Of a stretch of DNA of 64,000 nt, positions 1 to 11,488 are shown in pieces. This DNA comes from Pristionchus mayeri. Lineage: Eukaryota; Nematoda; Chromadorea; Rhabditida; Neodiplogasteridae. Where the stretch lies: NCBI GenBank assembly GCA_036245805.1, contig BTRK01000004.1, positions 15,376,001 through 15,440,000 of the forward strand, written 5' to 3'. A program made the position numbers and the translations under genes. The notes under the pieces are model-generated. The model saw only the letters and a list, made by a program, of their open reading frames with translations. It searched no databases and was not told the origin of the DNA. Numbering within the stretch: position 1 is the stretch's first letter; every line of letters starts with the position of its first letter.

Positions 1-655
1 AGAATAATGGAAGGGGCCTTTCAGGAATTATCCATTTTGTTGGTCTACAGAGGACGGAAAAATAAAGTTTTCAAAATCAGTTACCGGCTATGAAAATGAG
101 CAATCCAGTTACAAATGTATATATTCGCATTCATTTTCAGAGATATCGATTCAGTGAACGTTGATCGAATCACGTTGTGTATTCAAATGCAATTAATCCT
201 AGCCAAAGAATAGAATTGAACTCATTGGTTTGATCCAAAAGAGCTGTGACAAAAACTCGTCTTGTGGGAACTAATTTTTCTCGGACAGCTTGATATGATC
301 GCCGATTTGTTATCGCCAGTCCGCTCATTTTGGGCACGACAAGACGTCGAGAAACGAACGATACCTTCATTTCTCCCTAGCTTCTCGACGGGTAAAGAAC
401 GTGCCCAAAATGAATGGATCCGAATTTCGAAATATAGTTGTGATGATCTCTTATTTAGCTGAATCAGGTATTCGTTAGGGAGTAACTTGCTCGTTCGGAG
501 TTACGATCGTCCGCTTAGTATCAACTTCGGTGTGATGCAGCCTTCGCCTGCTCTCGCGTACTGTGAGTAATCGATGGAGAAGGTTTACGCACGTGACTAG
601 AATTTCCCAACAAATTACGAAATTAGGGTAATCGCTTCCTCATTCAAATAAAGGG
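1..655. other. No gene recognised
   Basis: Both strands contain only short open frames with no recognisable domain. The stretch precedes the Str receptor and probably holds its promoter, but I see no TATA box or other defined element. Confidence 0.4.
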
Positions 656-3600
656 ATGAGTACCTCAATTTTAAAATGTGAATTTTCGGCATGCCAAATA
701 TCTTTTTTTTTAGTTCTCGGCGTCGTGCACAATTCGTTGTTGGTACACCTTAAAAGAAAAGTGAACAATGTGAATCTCGGAAATTATGCGTATCTTCTGT
801 TAATGTTCGCCATAATCGACGTCTTCTTGTGTATTATTCACGCGTTGTTGAATCCGGTTCGAAACTTTTTTTTCAAACCAAATCATTGTCGATATGTCCG
901 AATTCAGATAGTAATTGTCGTCAAATGGACAATGGGCGCTTGCCTGTATGCGCCCTGGCAGAGTTATGTGGGGTAAAGATGAAGTTTCCGTGTTGACAGT
1001 GTAATTCTCAGGAATTGTCCGCATTCTACTACGCTTGCTTTAGCCTGCCATTTACACTGATGGGCATTCACTTTCTCTATCGATACTGGAGTGTCACACA
1101 GTATGATATTATGGACAATGAAAGAAAAAAATGAACAATACAAAAATTAACATCGACCCACCCCATCTTCAGACCGACACGCCTGGTACTCTTCACGCGT
1201 CCTTCCTTCATTGCCTTGCTGTGCATCTACCCGCTGTTTATAAGCTTCACATGGTTTGTAAATTTAGGACATCGTCTTTTCACTTCTCACAATATCGCGA
1301 CAGGTTGCTTTAGTTAATACAATGAAGTGATAGTTGCATCGTTAAAAACATATTTAAGCGGCAGGCAATATATTCAGGTTCGGCCTCTCTATATCACAAT
1401 CGACTGATGCTGATGATCGTATCCTCGACATAGTGAAGGAGGTGCTCATCCAGACGCACTCCGCGGTAATCTACGATGGTTGGATCACTTTGGAACACTG
1501 GGTGCGAAAGAGAGCTCGAAATTAGGGGCTTCTTTCAATTCATCTATTGGGGTGTCCGGAAAGTTCGTATAATGCTTCGGAAAAAGTCAGTTCGCGATCA
1601 AATGCAGTGATTGCGCAATCTGTTTGTCAACAATGTATTGCATCATTATGACGTTGAGTAGTGAGAGGATTTAATCAGTCTCCTAGTTGCTACATTGATT
1701 CGTGTGATGGACTCCCATCTCTACCTCCGAGCAGTTTTACTTCATTACTACCGTCTTGGCCGATCCGTGAAGGAGGCCCACTCTGCCCTGGCCCAGTCGG
1801 AAGGAGCTGACGCCCCCTCCATACCCTTCTGCTATAAGTGGTTCTGCCGCTTCAAGAAAGGGGAGTTTGGTCTCGATGATCAACCCCGCTCTGGACGCCC
1901 TCCCTCCCTCGATCAGCCTCTCGTTCTCCGCACACTGAAGCGCAAGCCCATGGCCTGTGTGCGTGAGTTGAAGAAGGATACTGGTACTCCCAGATCAACG
2001 GTGTCCGATATCCTCCATCGATCTGGGGAGAAGCCGAAACTCCCACAAGTGATTCTCCATGACCTCTCCCCCGAACAGCTAAAAAATCGTGTTCAAGTCT
2101 GTCGGGAATTACTCCATCGTAGATCCAATCTTCGATGGGTCAATTCCATCATCGCTACAGATGAGAAGTGGATCACGTACGATAACCCTGTGAGGAGACT
2201 GCAATGGGTGGATGCAGATGAGAAGCCCACGCCCGTCCCGAAGAATGAAGAGCACGGAAAGAAGGAACTCCTCTGCTTCTTCTTCTCAGTGCTCGGTCCC
2301 ATCTACTGGGAGATCCTCGCCCCTGGCACCAGCATCACTTCCGACGTCTTCTCTGAACAACTGGAAGATGTCGCGATCAGAGTCCCTCCCAGACTCCTGA
2401 ACCAGGGCAAAATTCTTCTTCTGATGGACAATGCTCGCCCACATCGAGCGAAGATGACCCAGAAGAAAATGGACGAGCTGAAGATCGAGAAGATTCCCCA
2501 TCCACCGTATTCCTCGGATCTCTCCCCATGCGACTACCACTGCTTCCGCTCTCTCTCTGACTTCTGCAAAGGAAAGAAGGGTGGTATGCTGAAATGTCAA
2601 AAAATTTTCGGAAAGTTATGTTTCAGCAAAATTGATTAGGAACAGCTCTCTCGAAAAGCGGAGCATCGGAATGAAATGAGAGAGAAAGATAAAATTGAAA
2701 AGCCCATCTCGTAAATTTTTATTCATAATGAGATTCCCTATGCCAATTTCCCTCTCATTTCACTCTCTCACAATGGGCTTTTTCATTCCTCGTCGTTTTT
2801 CCCAATCGAGCGGTTCCCAGAAAATATTTACGAAACGGGCTTTTCGAAAATGCAATTACGAAATGAGTTTTACAAAAACAATTTTCCGACTGGGGTTTTT
2901 CGAAAATTAAACTTCCCGAAAAAATCTGACAAGTCAGCATAACACCGAAAGAAGTTCAAGAATCGAGATGAAGTTGTGAGGGCTTTCGTGAACTGGGCGG
3001 TCTCGAAGAAACCCGCATTCTGGAAGAGAGGAATCGAGACCCTGCCCAATCGCTGGAGGGAAGTAGTGAGAAAGAAGGGGGCATGCATTGGTCACTGAGA
3101 ATTGTAAAACATTGAATAAAAAATAAAAACAAAAAATTATACGAACTTTCCGGACACCCCAATATAATCGAGAACTAAACGAATAGGTAGCAACCCGATT
3201 TCCTAGATATATCCAAATCAAAAAGTTGGCTGTTTTTGTCAATTTCAACCGAATATTTCAGTATGACAACAAATTCAACGTCCGTGGGTTCTTAGTAGTC
3301 CTGGCTGCAAACGTGGTCATGTTTACCAGCTTGGGAGCGGCGATAACTGTGGCAACGCGCACCTATCAAGCTATCGTCGCAACAACAACACTATCGAACA
3401 AAAATATAACGATACAGCACACGCTGCTGAAAGCGGTTTACGCTCAGGTGACAACTCCTAATTCACTCTTATGTGAATACAATTTTCAGGCTATCGTTCC
3501 AGTTTTCTGCGTTTACCTCCCGTACTTCCTTCTTCTAACATGTCCTTTTCTCAAGATTCCAGGCATGTTCAAGATTATTTCACGATTATTTTTTTCCATT

Positions 3601-3798
3601 TCAGTATTTAGTTTGGCTGACAACTTCTCTTTGCTTATTTCGATATTTCCTGGATGGGATGCATTGGTGATCATACTTCTGGTCAAAGATTACAGAATTG
3701 GACTGGCAAGAATGTTCGGGTTCTCGAAACCGCAGAAGATCGTGGTGCTTCATCACACTCAGTTCACGACATCTATACAGTCAACAGTGATCGCATAA
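656..3798 (+). CDS. Str-family seven-transmembrane chemoreceptor, intact by phase
   Basis: Predicted nematode Str-superfamily G-protein-coupled chemoreceptor of sensory-neuron membranes. Exons: 656-967, 1012-1100, 1173-1253, 1378-1501, 3262-3447 and 3490-3798. All phases join, giving 1,101 nt and 366 aa, the usual Str length. Family marks are LGNYAYLLLMFAIID in TM2, FLYRYWSVTQPTRLVLF after TM3, a Q-AIVPVFCVYLP segment in TM6, and a PGWDALVIILLVKDYR end of TM7. The first donor (GTGGGG at 968) is weak and is the least certain join. Intron 4 (1502-3261) is 1.76 kb because a mariner sits inside it; without it the intron would be about 0.14 kb, like its siblings. The reading frame is not damaged by the insertion. 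Ligand unknown. Confidence 0.82.
1707..3098 (+). pseudogene. Mariner transposase, interrupted by a nested MITE
   Basis: A D,D34D transposase that would cut and paste the element. The ATG at 1707 starts an open frame with an N-terminal helix-turn-helix region, linker SGRPPS, first Asp in ATDEKWITYDN, second in LLMDNARPHRA and third in SPCDYH, with exactly 34 residues between the second and third. All three catalytic Asp residues are present. After GKK (2579) the frame runs into an inserted 367-bp element and stops at 2639. The true C-terminus resumes at about 2955 (FKNRDEVVRAF) and ends GIETLPNRW...GACIGH at the stop 3096-3098. The insertion therefore removes a functional C-terminus. Confidence 0.9.
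2580..2946. mobile_element. hAT-like MITE nested in the mariner transposase
   Basis: The insertion is bounded by an 8-bp direct repeat GAAAGAAG (2572-2579 and 2947-2954), the size hAT elements make. The ends are imperfect inverted repeats: the left end reads GGTGGTATGCTGAAATGTCA, and the right end read in reverse complement is GGTGTTATGCTGACTTGTCA. At 367 bp with no coding frame it is non-autonomous. Several short internal motifs (AAAAGCCCAT and ATGGGCTTTT; TTTTCGAAAA) are also self-complementary. Superfamily is inferred from TSD length only. Confidence 0.75.
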
Positions 3799-4098
3799 AA
3801 ACAGTCTCACACTATTTCAAGCTTAGAAACATATGTTTCTCTATCACCCAATTCGTACAGAAATGCAACTGTAATATAATAGTAACATATAATTTATATG
3901 TAGTACAACATTTGGTTAATTTTAGGCCTCAATGAACCCACAGAACGTCATAGTTCCACATGACACACCCTTGTGTAAAACGGATGAGTAAAAGTCTTCA
4001 TCAAGATTAGGCCTGGCGAATGAAGGAATCTTAAAAACAACAATCGTTGTCATTTGACCGGTTGAACAAAAATGTCACAATTTTGAAGCAGATGGCCT

Positions 4099-4704
4099 TC
4101 ATGTCATGCATAAACTTCCCGTTAACCTTAATTGGACCATATAAAACGCAAACGGAACAATCTGAATTGTGTCATGAATTCGTCGAGCACTGGTTGCTGG
4201 GATAATATATTGATGCCGATAGACGCTACACGAAATGATCGATGAGCCGAGAAAAACTTGCGACATAATCAAAACGCCCTGATAGTGCATCGTTATTGAT
4301 TATGTGCCACTTGGTCTGGGTATTGCGTTTTTCATTTCCGTTATGCTATCATTCTTGTTAGCATGTTCTTATCTTTCACGTATAGCCATAATTCCCACCA
4401 GTACGGATTGAGGTAAGGGAAACAATGGATTCGGGAACAACATCACGTCGAGGTACACGCTACACAGGACTACAATTAATTGCAAGGAAGTATCAGTACA
4501 AAGTAAAATGTGAAAAGTAAAAAGGAAAATCTTTAATAGGCACTTACTTGAATAAATACGAGATATAGTCGGACGCCGGCTTGATTGCTCGGAGTTGTTT
4601 CCTTGACAAGGTAAAACATTGAGCGTGCATTCAGAAAAGAAGTAACAATGAAAATGACACTTTGCAAAAGCACTATTGCATCTTGCATATACAGGGATCT
4701 CCAC
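4099..4704 (-). pseudogene. Fragment of a Sri/Srh-like chemoreceptor
   Basis: Two minus-strand stretches look like consecutive receptor segments. One (about 4,369-4,500) reads SLQLIVVLCSVYLDVML then FPNPLFPLPQSVLVGIM, the TM2 and following loop of Sri/Srh-type receptors. The other (about 4,130-4,290) reads GVLIMSQVFLGSSIISCSVY ending YRHQYIIP, closely matching the TM3 end of the gene at 18.1-19.9 kb. I find no convincing TM1 or TM4-TM7 on either side, so this is most likely a decayed remnant. Confidence 0.5.
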
Positions 4705-5639
4705 GTCACGTAGTATTATTTATCCAGTATCGAGAATCGAAAAATACAACGTGTAGCGTAGATATTTCAACAAAAAATAGCTATAAACGCGTGTGTTCAT
4801 AGAAAGCATACCGTATCTTACAGATAAGTTTGTAATGCTACTACACACATTTGCAGTTGCTGTAAATTACACTTTCTGAATGCGAAGTTTCTGTGGTTTT
4901 GGCAGGAGCACCTGTCCGTCTTTTGGTTCTAAATCTAGTTTATGGCCTGGGCGAGGCAGTATTCGGAAGTGCTGGAAGGTGGCGGTGAGACCGAGGAACA
5001 GTTCAACGCGTGCCAGTCCTGAGAATTACAACATCAAATTTTGACGAAACCATACTGAGAGTCATTGAACGTTGAATGAATCTGAGCGGACATGCTCTTC
5101 ACTTCCAGCAATCGCTCAGCGTTGATTTTGTCTCTTCAGTTTGCTGTTTTTTTCCAGTCAGATCAACCCTAAAAGGTATCTTCTCCCGCGCAGATTCTCT
5201 TGCCGATCGAGAAGGGAATGGTGCGCTCGACGAGCTCCTGCTTTTCTTAGCTCGAAGTTGCACGCGCTTGTTGTCCAAACCTTTCTGAGTGTCTTTCCGT
5301 CCTCTTGTAAGTATCTCTCCGGTCGGAACTCCTCAGGGTTCACAAATAGAGGATCATTGCTCATCAGGAAGTGAATGTCGGCGTTGACCCACGTGCTCTC
5401 GGGGATAGTTTGACCCTGTAGAAATGAATACGTGTGTATTTGTCGTTCTTGTTTTGCCGTGTAAGCTAGTTTAACTCACTCGTACCTCGACGTCTCGGAC
5501 GGTCGCTCTCTGCACGTTTGTTGTTGGCGAATCTTTGGAGTTCGAGCACGCACGCTCGCGCGTATGGCATCTGCATTAAAGGAGGAGCAGCGGCAAAATG
5601 AAAATTTTAAATGGAATTGACTCTCACCACGAACCCTAT

Positions 5640-6950
5640 CCCCCAAGGAGGCGGGGCGTCCATGCTAAAAGCGGTAAAAAATCACAAACGATTCACCGGT
5701 CGTGAATACGGCTCTAGCCCACGAGAATTTCTCTAATTTTTTCATATTTTCCTCCTAGTTGACGTGTTGATTTTGTATTTTGCTGTTCCTGAATCGTATA
5801 CTCATCGCCATAAATTAGGAGTCACCTTCGGAATGGAGCGTAGCTATTGTCGAAACTGTTACGAAAACGGTTTTTACGTTCGTTCAGTAAGAATTCTTCT
5901 ATTTTTTTGGTTCTACGCCGTCCGTTAAATCACTCTCTTGATAGTTCGTGCCGATTTTGTTGTTTTGGACGCAAGAGTGCTTCGAATCGATCGATTATGA
6001 GACCTATTCCCATCTCCCCTCTCCTCTCTCGTTATCGCTCCCCTGTGCCTTTCCCGTGTTTTTGGCGCATCTCCCTCGTTGGCGTGATCGTCAGTGTTTG
6101 ATTAGATTAATTAATATTTTAGTAATATTCGGTGTGCCTTTGCGTGCGTTTAATTTCGGACTTCAATTTTTATGTGCGGCGCTCGTTCGCTCCGCCGTAG
6201 AATCATTGACTCAGTTTTCCCGCCTTTTCACGTCACCCCCTCTCGATATCAATATAGTTTTGCCTCCTTAGTCTCGCCTTTTTTATTTTCTTTTATTGTC
6301 GAGTCCTCTCCACTCATTCGCTCCATTTCAGCGGTTCGCGGCCGGTCCATCCGTCGTCAGCGGAGTAGAACGTAGAAGCAGGGAGAATGATCGTCAAAGA
6401 ATAGTGCGTTTTTTTCAGTCCTTGTTTAACTATTTTTTGTTAATATTTTACGTTTGATTGTTGTTTCCAGCCGTATCGTCCTTCCGCTGACTGTAGAGAA
6501 GCAACAAGCCCTCCGGCCTTCCCCTCAGCAAGAACGGACAGACTCAGTCAGTCTCATTTACTGTTCAATTTGATTTCTTGTTCATTTTCATCGTATGTCA
6601 TCATCCCTTGCAGCTTCAAGTTCGACCATGGTCCCCATGCCATCTACTTCAACAATGGGGCGACGGTTCAACACTTCTCCGTCAAGATTGATCGATGCGA
6701 CCCTCCCAAGCAGCTCCCATTGCTGTGAGTCCTTTCTATTTTTTTTTCGATTAATGTTAATACATTAAACGAGGTTAGTTTCGATTTTCAAACAATAATG
6801 TATTCAATTAATGTTCTCTTTTGCAATTTTTTATTAAGAAACAAAAATGTATAGACATAAAGAGATTCCTAATTTTAAAAAAATAACGTTTTGAATGCAA
6901 GGAAGTAACTATTCGATAATAACACGGTAGACTACCACTTCAACTATTGT
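5640..6950. other. No gene recognised; one open fragment
   Basis: AT- and pyrimidine-rich DNA downstream of the transposase gene. One plus-strand stretch at about 6,615-6,725 is open and protein-like (FKFDHGPHAIYFNNGATVQH) and is preceded by a CAG and followed by a TGA, but I cannot assign it to a family. It may be an exon of the inserted element or chance. Confidence 0.3.
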
Positions 6951-6952
6951 GT

Positions 6953-9743
6953 CTACTCTCCATCACTCATTTCTTCTAGGGCTGCCTCTGCAATGGAATT
7001 GAGGAGGGCGATTGGAGGGAGGGGAGGAGGGAGAAGACCATCATCTTCATCTTCCTCGTCATAAGGATCCTCCTCCTCCTTCTTCTCCTCCTCGAGATGA
7101 GGATCAGCTGCAGAAGGAACAAGCGGCCGAGTGAGTTCTTCCCACACTTTCTGAATTAGAAATGTTATCATATTACTCAAGTCCCATCTAACTCTCTGTT
7201 TGGCGAGGTCGCTTCTTCTTTTCTTCTCTGTAGTCTCGGGTGGCTCTTCCATTCTTCCACGAACCTAGGAAATGTATATTGCTCTGCTCTAAAATAATCG
7301 GATACCTTGTATGTGCCAATTTTAACTTCCGCTCTCCAAGTGTGGGAAGCTGCCTTCCTCACTTTCCTCCACACTTTATTTTTGTGAGTAGGATTCGTGT
7401 AGGATTTTTTGGCCACATGAAACGGTTATTTATAACTAATTAGTTTAATCCCTTTCCTACCACTGGTCTGGACCCATCGATTATTCCCTGCTTTAGATGG
7501 TTCCAATGCAGGACTGCCAGACGAGTGCGCATCTCGTGGCCCGATCTATGTAGATTCATTCAATTTCTACGTTTGAAAGAATTATTATACCTCGCGAAAT
7601 AATAATCTTTGGGGGCATAACGCCAAGTGAGAGCGTTAATACTTTCACAAGGGGATGTCTGAAGAATCCAGGATACCGACCCGATGTCTTCGATATTCTT
7701 CTCGGTGAATACCTATACTTATTAGTTACGAGAGAGAGAGACTGGGAGAGAAAGAGCATTTTAATAATAGCACCTGTTCCTCGAGTCTATCAATAATCTG
7801 TTTGTTCTTAATATAGTATTCAGGATTATATGTAGAGGTGTGGCCACACTCTTTGAGGTGCTTGAAGGTAGCATCCTATAACGATTCATGTATACCCCCC
7901 GTTCAGGCCACTTGTAGGGAAGGGATTAATACCTTGTCAAAAGTGTGCTTGCCCTGGATGCACTGTAGGATCGCTCTGAACTTCTCCTTCGCCAAATCTC
8001 CATTGCCTTGAGCACTGATCACCGCGTCATAACACCTGTTGATAATGGGTTTCACCCAAAATCGAACAGGTTCCATATATTTCACTTTGCAAACCAACAA
8101 TGAAGCCCGTTTTATCCTGTTACTATTTTTTTTACAGTCCTCACCGTGAGGAGAGTGAGAGTAATATTTCTGAAGTAGTGCCAGGGATCATAGTAGTGCT
8201 TGATCCCTGGGTACTTCTCTCTCATCATCTTGGTCACTGCGCGGTGTCTATCCGTCACCACACTTGCGATCCCCTCCGAACCACCAATCATGAGAGAGAG
8301 CTCCCTCAGTCCCTGCTCCAACGCAGCCACCTTACATTTCGCCTATTTTATTATTCTAAAAAAATGTGTGCACAGCTCCATAGTCGCCGAACTTTCAGTA
8401 TCGCTCTTGTGAATCAATACGTAATGCAGAGCTTCTTCCGTCTCTGCGTTCAGAAGAAAATAGCGACAAAACGCTGCAGAGTAACCACGCGAGTCAAAGA
8501 ACCCGTCTCCACAGATGTGTATCTTCCCTCCCTTCAATTTTGTTTATCTATCTATGAATTTCATATTCTCACCTGGGCAATTTTCTCCGTGATTGCATTT
8601 ATTAGCACCTCTTGCTTTTTGACAAAAAGTTCGTCAATTGCGGGACTGACGTAGAATCTCTTTAATCGATGGAAGGTAGAGGTAGAGATAGGGCTCACTC
8701 CACTCATCATTAGCAATAGTCGAAGCTTCTACAATGACTGAGCATCCCGATCCGACCATACTGACAAATACTGACCGTCCCTCCAACTGCAGATAACACT
8801 GCGCCTGACACGAAATCAAGATTGATCTTGGGCAGTCGTTCCTTGTTGGATCCCTTGGCAGTTTTGACGACGGGACTGCCATTGAAAAGGGCTGAGAACT
8901 CGCATTGGTTGCATTTCCTTGCGCACGAGACAGCGAGTCCTTCCATGCGGAAGGATAGATGACACTCTCCTTCTTTGCACTCTGGGCACGGTTGGAGGAG
9001 AGAGATCAGTGACTCCTTCGACACTAGCAAGTAGTCCGAGAGAGTAGTGTGCTCGATACGGGGAGTCTCGGGAGTAGGAGGGGTCCAGTCGGTGTCCATC
9101 TTCTTCTCGGGTGTCTAAAATCAATTGTTAAATAGCTCAGAACTTCAACAATTTAATTACAGATCCGTTCTGATGGTAGCAAACGTTATTGATAATAACA
9201 AACCTGTTCAGGTCTACAACAGCAGACGCAGCAAGGAGGAGGAGATCGATGGAGGAGAGGAGGAGGACGGACGTATGAAGGAAGAGAAGATTGAAGTGGA
9301 CGAAGAGGAAGAGGAACGACGAAGGAAGAAGAAGAGGGAAGGGGGGAGAGTAGAGGGGAGAAGGTAGGCGGTGGTACGGTAGGCGGTTGGGGAACGGTAG
9401 CGGTTGAATCACTCGTCTCCTAAAGGCTTGTGTTTGAACTGATTAAGAAATAAACGATTTTTTGACTTTAATTGTGTACATCACTCACCACAAAGGAAGG
9501 GACAGCATCGGATCGGAGAACGGTAGAAGTGGGGGAGTAGATGTAGTCGGATGGGGAGAAGTGACTTGCGCACAGAAACGGGTTTTTGGATACGCGAAGA
9601 TGGGCGAAAAGCGATCGACGTCCTTCGGGTGTTGAACGAACGGCGTTTATCCAAGTGATTCGATTCTGGTCGAGATCCGTGAAACGGTGCATTTCCTTCT
9701 CGACTAGCTTTCGCTGACACACAACACACGTGCGCCGGTGCAT
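6953..9743 (-). pseudogene. THAP-domain DDE transposase (Kolobok/MULE-like), probably decayed
   Basis: Exon 9,489-9,743 starts MHRRTCVVC and encodes a THAP zinc-finger (C-x2-C, conserved W, then CASHFSPSDY), a DNA-binding module. It splices in phase to 8,776-9,114 (PCPECKEGECHLSF and CARKCNQCEF cysteine pairs), then 8,573-8,728, about 8,36x-8,531 (HICGDGFFDSRGYSA), 8,145-8,330 (VVTDRHRAV...YYDPWHYFRN), about 7,933-8,113, 7,774-7,875, 7,591-7,712 (CESINALTWRYAPK), 7,461-7,545, 7,306-7,416 and 6,953-7,264, ending in an acidic tail. GD-G..DS.GY and TDRH..DPWH are the Asp-bearing core of an RNase H-like transposase. Lesions: the acceptor before VAKKSY reads TTTCAT rather than TTTCAG (near 7,417), and the joins on both sides of the 8,145-8,330 exon are out of phase. 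Kolobok elements are known to carry THAP domains; assignment to Kolobok versus MULE is inference. Confidence 0.7.
9225..9370. repeat. Purine-rich low-complexity tract
   Basis: Almost pure A/G on the plus strand (GAGGAGAGGAGGAGGACGG-like units). It lies inside the first intron of the THAP transposase gene. No function can be claimed. Confidence 0.7.
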
Positions 9744-9867
9744 CTGACGGGAAGAATTACGATAGGAATAGATCAAAGTAAGAGATAGTTTAGGCATGAA
9801 TTTGACATCATTTATGAATCGTTGCTCATTTGCATTCAAATACTTTATCATCAAATCCATCACAGAT

Positions 9868-10657
9868 CTACTCTTCGAAAAGAGCGCATGGCTTGAATCC
9901 GGTGTAGTTCCCATCTGCACTGGGCCATCTCTTCCTCACTGCTTCGATCACGCAGGCGGGGAGTCTAACCCGCACTCCTCGACCCAGTGGTCCGAGCAGA
10001 GAGGCCACGATTACTCGATAGCATCCGTGCCTTCTCGCCCTGCATAGTAAGATTCATTCTTTGCCACGGCAGCTTCCGAGTATCTTGCGATTAGAGTTAT
10101 GTTACTGGTCGGGGAACACAGTAATGATTCATCTTTCGTTTGTATTGGTGCAGAACGAAACTCATTGGATTTGGTGACTGTGCATTTATGATTCGATCTA
10201 CAAACAGAGTAGACTCACTGATTGGCATCCGTCGCGACGTGGCCGTTCTCGTAGCAGTAGAGGGCGACTGCTGCTTCCGTTCCCTCAAGTGAGATGAGAG
10301 ATATCTATGGGAGTAGGTGTTGTGACTCACCGCTTCTGTGATGAGGAAGTCGGTGAAGTATTTATCCTCCGTGATGCAGGGATTCCTGCCGTGATCCTTC
10401 AGCTTCTCCATCAATCCCTTCTTGAGTAGTTCTCCCTTATGGAGGAGAGGGTAGAGGAAGAGAGACTGACAGCAATAGTCATGCTGGTCCTCTTGATCAC
10501 GGGGAGGGCAGAGTAGGCAGGAACAATCCGCTGCCTTCTCGAGATCTACCCCATCAACGAAGATCTTCTGTGCCTTTTCGTGAGCTGCTTTCATTCTCGC
10601 CAGTATCTTATCGGCTTGTCTTGGATCCGGAAGGAAGGGATCGGGGAGAGAAGACAT
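9868..10657 (-). CDS. P2X7 cytoplasmic 'ballast' domain-like protein
   Basis: Exons 10,331-10,657, 10,219-10,304 and 9,868-10,039 join in phase and give 194 aa. Order of motifs: a charged helix, CSCLLCPP, a YCC pair, CITEDKYFTDFLITEA, then an aliphatic helix, NQARRHGCYRVIVASLLG, RVRLPACVIEAVRKRWP and NYTGFK. This Cys pattern followed by Y-R, LPxC, IR/VRK and Y-x-GF is the signature of the intracellular zinc-binding C-terminal domain of vertebrate P2X7 receptors. No channel segment or transmembrane helix is present. The gene lies 125 bp upstream of the THAP transposase on the same strand, inside the same P450 intron, so it may belong to the mobile element. Unlike its neighbour I see no lesion. 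Confidence 0.72.
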
Positions 10658-10659
10658 CT

Positions 10660-11488
10660 GGAGATCAAAGGTAAAATACAGATCAATCGGGTAGGTACAT
10701 TACAACGATAGAGCATTGTTTATAGAGAAAACAATCAAAAGGGCACTGAAATTGTTCGATAAAGAATTCTTTGCCCCGTTATCTGCGTACGTGCAAATTG
10801 TATTGATTGACTAGCCTCGAGTCTAGAAGGTCACGATTCGAGACTCAAACGGTTGATCTACATGCTTTTGTTATTGTATTGTTCTGTGCTATTATTATAA
10901 TGTATGTTTTGCAATCATATTGTAAAACTAATAATGTTCGATAAAAAATTGTGCAATCTGGGTATTCTATGATTTGATATTGTCCTCACTCATTGTATGG
11001 ACCATTCACAAGGCTGAAAAAATTACAGCAAAATGATTCGCTTCGGACAGGAATCGAACTGATCTTTTCTAATTTTTGACAACGCCACTATACAAATCGG
11101 ACTAAAGTGAAGTGAGAGGAGGCAGAAAGAGAGCGCGCGCTGTGAAATCTTTCCGCAGCACTCTCCCTGTCCCATTTTACAGTACACATTACAGTACCCT
11201 CGCGCGTATCTCGCTTGAGCTTTGATCTCTGATATTCAAATTTTGGGTTTCTAATGTCGTTCAAAGGATGAATATGATCGTCTCCTCTAATCCCATAGGT
11301 CATTTTGCCTCTCCTCCTCCTTTAATGATAAATACTTTTGTAGACTACCGATTCGCATCTAATTTTCCTGTAACAAATACATGTATTCTTCTTATTTATC
11401 GCATGAAAATGTGTTATTAAACTTGATTTTTTTAGCGATGGTTGAAGAGATTTGATTCATTCTGACGATCTACTGACTACTGCCTTAC
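10660..11488. other. No gene recognised
   Basis: AT-rich intron DNA between the ballast-like gene and the P450 exon. The motif TGTTCGATAAA occurs twice (about 10,752 and 10,935). Otherwise nothing assignable. Confidence 0.4.

Larger units (their letters stand above)
1547..3162 (+). mobile_element. Mariner (Tc1/mariner) transposon inside a receptor intron
   Basis: The ends are 27-bp inverted repeats beginning TTGGGGTGTCCGGAAAGTTC, flanked by TA on both sides (1545-1546 and 3163-3164), the target-site duplication expected for Tc1/mariner. Length is 1,616 bp, of which 367 bp is a second element inserted inside it (2580-2946). It carries a broken transposase on the plus strand, in the same orientation as the host gene. 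It lies wholly within intron 4 of the Str receptor. Confidence 0.93.
5571..11488. other. 5.9 kb P450 intron containing transposon genes
   Basis: The donor GTAAGG at 11,483-11,488 follows exon end ADQQK and the acceptor precedes MPYARA at 5,570, so this whole interval is one intron of the dead P450. The homologous exon in the intact P450s is uninterrupted at this point (MADRQRLPYTS). It carries two minus-strand genes (transposase and P2X7-ballast-like) and about 2 kb of unassigned DNA, so most of it is probably an inserted mobile element. I could not find paired terminal inverted repeats or a target duplication. Confidence 0.6.

Noticed and set aside
3226..3261. Start of the Str receptor's second half as an independent gene
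   Set aside because: The frame opens inside an intron, and TTTCAG at 3,256-3,261 joins in phase to the exon ending at 1,501.
5178..5179. A possible U12-type AT-AC intron in the P450
   Set aside because: The ATACCTTTT start resembles a U12 donor, but nematodes are not known to keep the minor spliceosome and the same gene has three other lesions, so a mutated GT is simpler.
9137..9412. Open frames in the purine-rich block
   Set aside because: Low-complexity sequence inside an intron; the predicted peptides are Glu/Arg or Pro/Leu runs without a domain.
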